Shown: piece after piece, positions 22,601-30,628 of the stretch | Position numbering within the stretch: position 1 is the stretch's first letter | Layout of the letters: the number at the start of each line of letters is the position of its first letter | From: Caprella mutica | Taxonomy: Eukaryota; Arthropoda; Malacostraca; Amphipoda; Caprellidae | DNA: 64,000 bases | Direction: 5' to 3' | Assembly: GCA_947561585.1 (NCBI GenBank) | Contig: CANNZV010002357.1 | Coordinates: 27,124-91,123, forward strand | The notes under the pieces: model-generated | The model's database searches: none | What the model was told of the DNA's origin: nothing | The model's input: only the letters and a program-made list of their open reading frames with translations | Position numbers and translations under genes: made by a program

Positions 22601-22767
22601 ATACATGCCTATTAATGTAATAATGAAAAATATTGTGAAATATATCCCATATACACTTTAAAATACAAAATTAAGCAAGTCGTAGACGAAATGTCCGTGG
22701 ACGAAATGTCTGTTGGACGAAATGTCCGTGGACGAAAATATGTCCGTGGACGAAATGTCCTAGACCC
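19664..22767. mobile_element. Foldback-type element with inverted GGACATTTCGTCC arrays
   Basis: CAATATGTA occurs at 19655-19663 and 22768-22776, a likely 8-9 bp target duplication. Three tandem GGACATTTCGTCC motifs open the element and about five in reverse complement close it. Without the retrotransposon inserted at about 20060-22118 it would be roughly 1 kb. A partial second copy lies at 48640-49105 in the opposite orientation. An 8-bp duplication suggests a hAT-type mechanism, but no transposase is present. Confidence 0.7.
20060..22118 (-). pseudogene. 5'-truncated Jockey/CR1-like non-LTR retrotransposon (RT)
   Basis: Four consecutive minus-strand frames carry reverse transcriptase motifs in order: ISNYRPISVLNIFSKLYEK (21548-21787), FLDFKKAFDCVSHDVLLDKL (21275-21478), then CGVPQGSVLGPLLFVIFIND, NLFADDSTASC and TIKYLGVTIDNNLTF (20414-21253). 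A short TAAA-type tail sits near 20060-20080 (TTTATTTATTTATT on the plus strand), marking the 3' end. Frameshifts and the missing 5' part (endonuclease and ORF1) show it is dead. A small duplication, ACATGTTACAAC twice near 21250-21285, breaks the frame between palm motifs. It is inserted inside the GGACATTTCGTCC element. Confidence 0.85.
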
Positions 22768-22849
22768 CAATATGTATCATTCAACCAATTCATGAAAAGT
22801 TAAACGTACACGTACAAATGCAGTATATGCTAGGAAATATTAATTTTGG

Positions 22850-23200
22850 TATTCTTATTTTTATACCCTTCCTCTATTCTAGATATCCAGGGAATATTCA
22901 GGGAATATTCCCCTTTGTTCCCCTCGATATTGATGGAATATCCCCTCACTATCCCAATTTTATTCCCTTGTTATCGAGGGAATAATAATTTCAGTATTTT
23001 TTGCCCTTCCCTTGTAATCGAGGGAATATTCCAAGGATAATATATTTGAATCCCATCATTATTCCCTCGATATCATTTGGCGATATCCCCATATCGCAAA
23101 AACGTCAAAATAGGGCATCCCCTCGATAACACTGGGGATATCGAGGGAATAATCCCAGTGAATTTCCCCGGAATATCCCGGGGATAATTTTTTGTTATCT
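22850..23200. repeat. Satellite-related GGGAATATTCC / ATCGAGGGAATA region
   Basis: Irregular copies of GGGAATATTCC, CTCGATATC and ATCGAGGGAATA in both orientations. Related to 17980-18625, and it leads directly into the 21-bp array. Confidence 0.7.
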
Positions 23201-23206
23201 GGGATA

Positions 23207-23926
23207 CACTTATTCCTTGAAAGCATACACTTATTCCTTGAAAGCATACACTCATTCCTTGAAACCATACACTTATTCCTTGAAAGCATACACTTATTCC
23301 TTGAAAGCATACACTTATTCCTTGAAAGCATACACTCATTCCTTGAAAGCATACACTTATTCCTTGAAAGCATACACTTATTCCATGAAAGCATACACTC
23401 ATTCCTTGAAAGCATACACTTATGCCTTGAAAGCATACACTCATGCCTTGAAAGCATACACTTATGCCTTGAAAGCATACACTTAAGCCTTGAAAGCATA
23501 CACTTATGCCTTGAAAGCATACACTTATACCTTGAAAGCATACACTTATGCCTTGAAAGCATACACTTATGCCTTGAAAGCATACACTTATGCCTTGAAA
23601 GCATACACTTATGCCTTGAAAGCATACACTTATGCCTTGAAAGCATACACTTATGCCTTGAAAGCATACACTTAAGCCTTGAAAGCATACACTTAAGCCT
23701 TGAAAGCATACACTTATGCCTTGAAAGCATACACTTAAGCCTTGAAAGCATACACTTATGCCTTGAAAGCATACACTTATGCCTTGAAAGCATACACTTA
23801 AGCCTTGAAAGCATACACTTATGCCTTGAAAGCATACACTTAAGCCTTGAAAGCATACACTTATGCCTTGAAAGCATACACTTATGCCTTGAAAGCATAC
23901 ACTTATGCCTTGAAAGCATACACTTA
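23207..23926. repeat. 21-bp minisatellite, 34 copies
   Basis: Unit core CTTGAAAGCATACACTTA. The first ten or so copies carry ATTCC, later ones ATGCC or AAGCC, so subtypes are segregated along the array. Long frames are open on both strands because the period is seven codons. No independent sign of coding exists. Confidence 0.95.
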
Positions 23927-23934
23927 AGCTCTAA

Positions 23935-24200
23935 ATATCTAAATTGTCTATTTATGAAATATTTATAGGTATAGAAGTTTTGGAGTGGAAAACGTTATAT
24001 TAAATAAAACCATTATTCAGTTTTTTATTTATTTTTAGAAATTTCTTAGTACTTTTACAACTTTTAATTTGTATTACCTTAGTAAAGTATACTAAATAAG
24101 GAACATCAAATTAATTTAAATAGTACCGTAAACATTCAGATGAAAACTAAGTAAAACTCAAATAACAATAACATAACAGCAAGAAAAAAAGGAACTCATA
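23935..24200. other. AT-rich stretch, nothing recognised
   Basis: Lies between the 21-bp array and the 3' end of the hAT relic. Confidence 0.4.
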
Positions 24201-25061
24201 TCTCAGTAACATTGCATTTTATGACTAGATTGCACTTTTAATTTTCCAAATTGAAACGCCTATTTGCAGCTAATACCGTTTTGTACATTGAGAACACTCT
24301 CTCTACATCGCATGATACTACTGGCACATGCGTGAATACTGCCAAATTCGATGGAGTTAGTTATCTTACGTATTCGATTTTTGCAACCCTATTGCCTGAC
24401 AGGATATTATTTATTATTTTCAAACTGGAGTATTCTTTGTTTTTAAGTAGAACACTGTCAATTTTTCAGCAAATGTCTTTTCATATTGTCCATTTAATTT
24501 TTCCATCACATCAACCACTGATTGCAGTGCTTGAGAAAGTGCAAGTCCTCTCTTTCCCAATTTTTCAATTGTAGTTGATATTGTGTTGAAGTTTGTCGGA
24601 AATACATAATTGATAGTCACCTAAAAGCTCCTGGCAATTGAATATCGCTTCCGAATCAGTTTCTTCAAATGTACCCAGTAAACAATGCGGCATCGAAATG
24701 ACGTCATCTGGATACAAGGCTTTTCTCGAAATGAATTCGAAAATAGAGCTAGAATCCGCTATATGACATTGTTTTGGCTTCGATTCGAAGATGCCGTGCA
24801 CCACACTAAACGGCATCGACAATTCGTGTATTTCGAGATGAAAAGTCACAAATTATGCGTCGAATAGACGTTAATAAAAAGAAACAAATCTTTGCTATTA
24901 CCATAGGGAATCTGTATCGAACCGACTCCCGATTATATATCTAATATGCTTCGAAAAGATATTCACTCGATATCCAATAAGCAAATAAATTCAAAAATTA
25001 ATTTTCAATCTTTTACTTTATTGCATATAATTTACTTAGGTTAAGTACTTATCAATTTAAT

Positions 25062-25188
25062 TAATGCTACATAATGTTATATACAAATTAAATGGGAAGA
25101 AATGAAGTGATGTGTCCGGGTATCGAACCTGCATCCAGATTACCTGCGGTCACGTACATGTACCTTGGCACTATGCCACCGTAGATGC
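25062..25188 (-). repeat. tRNA-derived SINE, copy B
   Basis: On the minus strand: GGTGGCATAGTGCCAAGG (box A-like), GGTTCGATACC (box B), then ACATCACTTCATTTCTTCCC and ATTTAATTTGTATA, the same tail as the copy at 18750. Confidence 0.7.
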
Positions 25189-25264
25189 AATTTACCAAAA
25201 ATAAAATTAATATATTAAACGACTTGTAGATACTTTGAGATATTTTCAAGTGAATATTACTATA

Positions 25265-25739
25265 TAGTCAAACACCGCTTTTATAACCAAAATCACAAAT
25301 TATTCTTATTACAAATTGTACATAATAAGATGGTCAAATTTTTATAAAATTGTAACTCCTTATAAATTTCATTTGCTATGAGTTCAAATTAAAGAAAAAG
25401 TTTTGAGGCCACGACTTAGCTAAATAAAGATGAAAGCTCTGTGATGAAATTTCAATGAATTAATTAAAATTTGACCATAGATTAACTCTCACACAGTATA
25501 TATAGGTGAGTAATTAGTTCACTCGAGTAATGAAGGACCTGAGTTATGAAATGCAAAGTGGAGTTATGAAGTATTTCCAAATTTGTTTCAAACATAGAAA
25601 ACGACATACGTCATGAATTTCGTCCTAGTTCTCACTCAAAGACCGTAATTTTCTTCAAGATTTTAATCATAGTCCCTGAGCTATGAAGTGGTTCTGAGTT
25701 ATGAAGAAACAAAAATTTAATAACTCAGGAGTTTCACTA
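25265..25739. mobile_element. Short pogo/Tigger-like MITE
   Basis: The left end TAGTCAAACACCGCTTTTA and the inverted right end TAGTGAAACTCCTGAGTTA match moderately, with TA on both sides. It is nested inside the element at 24674-26078. Confidence 0.5.
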
Positions 25740-26837
25740 TATTTTTATAAGACTAAAACAGACGACAGAAAATATGAGACTCATAACAGCTTTTCTCTAA
25801 CTTTTTACACTCATGGAATACACATCGTTTTTATATCTAGATTTATGCATCGTTTTCATAGAAAAATATCTATCTATCGATTTCGTTACTAATTTTCGAT
25901 GTATCAAATTATATATTGATTCGACATCTAAAATAGAAGGAGATTTATGATGTCGATTTCAGGGTTTTTTCATGTATCGATTCGATAAAATTAATTAATA
26001 AATTTAGATATCCGCTGTCCCAACTTTGAATTCAACCTAAGAAGAAGATATCCAATCGATAGACCATTGTTTATGGGATATAAACCACATTGGTGAAAGG
26101 TTCTAAATTGTCATCATAAAATTTAGCAGCCTCCAACCAGATTCCCCAGCGAGTAGCAACAGAAGATATGGAGGAAGAGCCAAGTTACCAGTTACATCCT
26201 TGTAAGTCTCGACTTTTGTGGGTGCCTTCAGGAATATACTTTTGCCTATTGAAACCAGTGTATCAACCATTGGGTACTTACTGCGAATAGTTTCAGCCAC
26301 TCTATGCAACCCATGTCCCATGTACTAAACATGTAACGCGTAAAATGTTCGGGAGAAGAGAACCTGGAGGCCAAGCATAGCCTTTAACATATAGGAAGCA
26401 GCATCCGTAGTTATCAAAAGAACATTTCCGCAGAGGACATCTTCAGGCCATAGCATCTTAATTGAGTCTTCGAAAAATGTGGCTATGGTTGAATGATTCA
26501 CCCTATCCAATAAGGCCATATTTAGCAGATAACTTTTTCGTGTTCCTCTGTCACTCCCATTATGCCAAAAACAAAACAAGCTACAAATCTTTGCTCGACA
26601 TCTGTGGTTTCGTCAATAGACACCCAAATTTTCTTACTAGCAGCCTTTTTCTGAATCAATTTTATCTTTGACCTGTAGAGTTTAGCAACATAATATTTCC
26701 TCAGTGTTGTTTGGTCAGCAACGTTAAATCCAGTATATTTCTTTATAAAGCTTCTATACTGTTCGTTTGATAATTCGATGAATGATATATCTTCAGAAAT
26801 CATCGTCTGACAAATATCTTTTGAAATTCCTTGGTGA

Positions 26838-27021
26838 TCTTAAGTGTGTCCTGATGATCCTAAGTGTGTCCTGATGATCCTAAGTGTGTCCTGATGATCT
26901 TAAGAGTGTCCTGATGATCCTAAGTGTGTCCTGATGATCCTAAGTGTGTCCTGATGATTGTAAGTGTGTCCTGATGATCCTAAGTGTGTCCTGATGATCC
27001 TAAGTATGTCCTGATGATCCT
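26838..27021. repeat. 20-bp minisatellite, nine copies (same unit as 39.4-40.1 kb)
   Basis: Tandem GATCCTAAGTGTGTCCTGAT. The reverse complement of the same unit forms a 33-copy array at 39418-40075. Confidence 0.95.
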
Positions 27022-27137
27022 ATTTCTAACTGGCTGTAGAGGCGCGATTGAAAACGGTACTACGTCCCACACAGCGAATGTTGCTCAGAAGTGGTGAGGA
27101 CAACATATTCTCAGGTTTTTCAGGTTTTGATCCAAGG

Positions 27138-27440
27138 AAATGTGGCTTCCATTCTTCCCGAATCTGAATCCCATGGACCTCTTTGTGTGGTTCATCCTCG
27201 AAGCCAAGGCCTGTGGAAAAATTTATCGCAGAGTGGATGACTTAAAATGCTCTCTACAGCGAGCGAGGCAAGATATTCAACAAGAACAGCAACGTGCAGC
27301 AGTAGATGGTGTTCACAGGAGAATGGAGGTGGTAATCAAATACAAACGGCGTTATTTTGAATCAAACTATCATTATTATTGCTTTGCACTGATGTTTATA
27401 CATATTTATAAATTTTCATTATATTACATGTACTTTTGAT
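27138..27440 (+). pseudogene. Mariner-type transposase C-terminal remnant
   Basis: MWLPFFPNLNPMDLFVWFIL followed by EAKACGKIYRRVDDLK and RAAVDGVHRRMEVVIK matches the C-terminal end of mariner/maT-type transposases, where the family has S-P-D-L-N-P-M-D; here the catalytic region reads FPNLNPMD, with Asn for the first Asp. The N-terminal two thirds are missing, and the fragment starts just after the 20-bp minisatellite. Confidence 0.75.
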
Positions 27441-28900
27441 TTGCTTCTATATTTACATCTCACCCTGTATTATTATTCTATTACGCATTCCTTCATAAGT
27501 TAGTAAGCCCATCCGTTACACTTTCAGTAATTAGATATACGGAAAATGTTTTATCCGAGAATTAAGTCGATATACATAATCTTGAATCCTATTTATTCAA
27601 AGATGACAAAAGATTTGTAACACTTCATCATCTCTTAAGATTGTTGAGATCCATAATGGATTTCACTCTGTTGCTTTATACCCCAAAACTCCACAAGAAT
27701 CTGCCTCATCGACAACAGGTCATATGAAATACCAGGTTACCGACATATATTGTGGCTCATATCAGCTATGGAAGATCTTCAGAGGTAGAGCTCAATGACA
27801 CCAGAAAGAGATGAAATGACGAAGCTTGCTTTTCGTAAGCTCTAGAGTTGAAAGTAGCAGTCATACTAACTATTTCCAACTTTAAAGTTAATAGTCTCCT
27901 TGAGAAAGCTCAGTCTTAAATTTCCCAGGCTGCACCTAAATTCTAAAACCATATCCAAGTTTCGAGATATCCATGTTTCCACCTGCTATCATATGCATTT
28001 GTATGTCAAACAAATACGGCATGCAGTACCTTTTAAGTTTCAGTACCTTTTTTAGTTTCAGAAGCAAAGTAGACACCATTTTCTAGGAGTGCTAGAAAAT
28101 TGATCTTAAAATGTAAATCAGTCTTACATTAACTATTTTTTCATGGACCATAAAAAGGTAGGGAGTTGCCTGCTTGAATGCAGTTGCGCTGGTTTTAAAA
28201 ACGGTAAGTCTTCCTTCTCTGATTTGCTGAGGGAAATCTCCTTCGAGCAAACATAATCATATTGTAAATATTTGTGAAGAATTCAAAACTATTCCCTAGC
28301 AAGTAAGTTCCTGTTCATCTGGTAATTTATATTATCCCCTCTACAAGCTGATTTTTTTCCCATCAAAGTATTACATCACTTATGATATTCACCATTTTTC
28401 TCATGTGTTCTTCTTGTTTGGAAAACAGGGTTTTTGTTGTTTGAATTGATATCACTTAATTAATATCTGTAATGTACTGATTAGAAGTTTTATTACTTGA
28501 GACTAAGTGTCCCTCTAATATTGTGTACATCAGTCTTCCTATACTTGTTATATGTATTTCTAACCTCATTTTGGTGCTATTTAATTGTAATGTTTATTTG
28601 AAATAGTTATATTTTGTTTATGATTATTTCCGTAAGAATCAAATTTGCAGTTCAAAGATACTTATTTTGGAATCTAAATCTAAAGAAATTTATACATTTT
28701 GTTCTTTTAATAGTGATGAATACTGTTATTGATTACGGAGAATTTCAATACAGTTATGGGAATTCATAATTTCTATATTTCTTATTTAAACAGATAATTG
28801 ACTTGATTTTAATGTCATCTCTGCTTGAAAAGGAAAAATGATAATTTTTTATTTCTATTCCTACACGAGCTTTCCATTAAATTTTTTTAGTAAAAGGTTT
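27441..28900. other. AT-rich intergenic stretch, nothing recognised
   Basis: No long frames, arrays or bounded elements were seen. It ends in the 3' flank of peptide copy 4. Confidence 0.45.
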
Positions 28901-28984
28901 ATATCAAAACACGGAATATTTTATCCTTTTATTCGATGAGTAAAAACTATTTGTCGCAGTCGTTTCATCTCCTCTTGTAAATGG

Positions 28985-29405
28985 TTACCACTTGTGCTTC
29001 TTGTGTCCCTTGTGTCCTTTGTGGCCTTTGTGTCCCTTGTGCCCTTTATGTCCCTTGTGTCCCTTATGTCCTTTGTGTCCCTTGTGCCATCCCTTGTGAC
29101 CGAATGGTTCTGGGGATGCCTCAGGGTTTGGGTTAGCTGAGGTAGCGACTACCATCATCACCACAAGGAGGGCGAGAACGCTCAGTTTCTGCGGAGAAAG
29201 TAGAGATAAGTTTTGATTTGTGTTTTTAAGTGAGGAGAATTTGAATATGAATAAATACTAATACTACAGTTTTAACTAAAGACTTCTAAGAAATTTGTAT
29301 TTATACAAGAATTCAATTGATTATTAGGCTGTAGCAATTAACTTATTACTTATCAATTACTCTACAAATTTATCTAATGGTTATACTTACAAAGTAGCTA
29401 GCCAT
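28985..29405 (-). CDS. Secreted His-Lys-Gly repeat peptide, copy 4 (spliced)
   Basis: The coding sequence is join(29391..29405, 28985..29188) on the minus strand, 72 aa, with a 202-nt phase-0 GT/AG intron. The encoded protein is identical to copy 2: signal peptide 1-23, NPNPEASPEP propeptide, FGHKGW, nine HKG, HKK and HKW. Differences from copy 2 are silent, for example TTT for TTC in the fifth codon, next to the splice donor. AATAAA on the minus strand lies at 28928-28933. It stands 14 kb from copy 3, with transposons and minisatellites between. Protein identity despite silent and intronic changes suggests purifying selection, or recent duplication with conversion. Confidence 0.86.
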
Positions 29406-29547
29406 TTTGTGTTGTTGTCGGAGAGGTCGTTCGAGTTCGAATGATGCTGGACGAACTGTCTCAGTAGTTGATATAGTTTGTGTGGTTGTCTTTGCGTAAG
29501 ACTGAGACAATGCAGACCTTGCTCTTGGCAGACGAGACTACGTGCCG
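29406..29547 (-). promoter_or_regulatory. Core promoter and 5'UTR of peptide copy 4
   Basis: TATATCAA on the minus strand at 29468-29475, initiator TCATTC with +1 at 29442, and a 37-nt 5'UTR. Homology with the other copies ends near 29547, at GGCACGTAGTCTCG. Confidence 0.6.
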
Positions 29548-29549
29548 TC

Positions 29550-29988
29550 ATGCAGAGCGCTTTGTCTCTCCACACAATCGCTAGATTTGTCAACCTGTTT
29601 ACCTAATCAATACATTCTCTTAATTACTTTAATATTAAGCAATCACTACTTTTTAGTTCATCACACCGCGAGTTACTTGCCGCTATTTGGTTTTTATCAA
29701 TAAATACATGTCTTCAGTTATAATTGAACAGAATTCGGAATAAGATTTACTGGTAAATTTTATTATTTTTTATTCGGATGAATTTGAATTAAAACAAAGT
29801 AATAAATTAGGCTCACCGTAGTCGGACAGTGGGTGTTGAGACAGGCCATTGCAGCAGATAGGTCAGTCAGGAATTGATAGATCAGATTGGTTAAGAACAC
29901 CCACTTTCCGAGAACTGTGGAGAGTAATAGTACTGTAATACGTGTTATATTATAATTGATAAATGGTGTGTCGGTGGATGAAGGACCT
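29550..29988. other. Intergenic stretch, nothing recognised
   Basis: No supported feature. A 123-codon minus-strand frame at 29763-30134 mostly overlaps the neighbouring MITE. Confidence 0.4.
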
Positions 29989-29989
29989 G

Positions 29990-30197
29990 AAGGTTCGTTT
30001 TGCATGCAGCGATTGTTGCGATCATCACTCACCGATGATCGCTCAGCAAAAAGAATACACGGAATTAGTGATAAGCGATAATGGCTCGTTGCAGAACAGC
30101 CCCATAGGAATAGCATTGTACTAGTGCTCACCAATTGTCGCTGGGCGATGATCGTTCAGTGAAGATCGCAACAATCGCTGCATGCAAAACGTACCTT
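29990..30197. mobile_element. ~208-bp MITE with long TIRs
   Basis: AAGGTTCGTTTTGCATGCAG at the left is matched inverted at the right (CTGCATGCAAAACGTACCTT). The repeat continues through GCGATTGTTGCGATC and a second ATGATCG-containing arm, so most of the element is palindromic. The target duplication is unclear (TGA against TTA). Confidence 0.7.
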
Positions 30198-30301
30198 TAG
30201 CCTCATTTTGTTCAGGAGAAGCACCCAAAGCTTGTGAATAGATTTCTATGTGTTTACTGAGCTATAACAGACATTAAGATACTTTTACCTGCCTATGCAG
30301 A

Positions 30302-30422
30302 AACTACTGATGCAACAATAAAAGTACTGATGCAACAATAAAAGTACTGATGCAACAATAAAAGTACTGATGCAACGATAAAAGTACTGATGCAACAATA
30401 AAAGTACTGATGCAACAATAAA
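30302..30422. repeat. 20-bp minisatellite, six copies
   Basis: Tandem TACTGATGCAACAATAAAAG, almost perfect. Confidence 0.95.
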
Positions 30423-30628
30423 TTTTGTTACTATTGAGGATAACTTTTTATGAAATGGTTCATTTTCAAGTTGTGTAGTCCTATAGAGTCTTTACCTTTT
30501 CTCCACCATTCGCGTCATACGTATATGGTATTAGTATTTCCTTGAATTACTTATATAAAATATACAGAGATGTGATTATCTATTGTAGAGAAACTCCTTG
30601 CAGAAGTAGCCCAATCTTCCTCTAATCC

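Larger units (their letters stand above)
24674..26078. mobile_element. TIR element inserted into the hAT transposase
   Basis: The ends read CCCAGTAAACAATG and, inverted, TCCCATAAACAATGG, with TA on both sides (24672-24673, 26079-26080). Removing it rejoins the hAT protein track. The interior contains a SINE and a Tigger-like MITE, so at least three insertion events are stacked here. Confidence 0.65.
24210..26803 (-). pseudogene. hAT-family transposase relic, split by a later insertion
   Basis: Reading the minus strand from 26803: DISFIELSNEQYRSFIKKYT, then KIWVSIDETTDVEQRFVACF (first catalytic Asp region), GNVLLITTDAASYMLKA (second), then LHRVAETIRSKYPMVDTLVS down to about 26080. The protein resumes at about 24672 with EETDSEAIFNCQELLGDYQL, IEKLGKRGLALSQALQSVVD and a decayed C-terminal dimerisation segment (SIHACASSIMRCRESVLNVQ, 24250-24340). 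Stops and frameshifts are present. The gap is exactly the TIR element at 24674-26078. Composition and order fit CGG-binding-like or DUF659-type hAT transposases. No TIRs of the hAT itself were found. Confidence 0.75.

Noticed and set aside
23059..23968. Frames of 258 and 286 codons in the 21-bp array at 23.2 kb
   Set aside because: Same period artefact on both strands; no signal sequence, splice sites or flanking exons.
29763..30134. 123-codon minus-strand frame as a gene
   Set aside because: More than a third of it lies in the palindromic MITE at 29990-30197 and nothing in it is recognisable.
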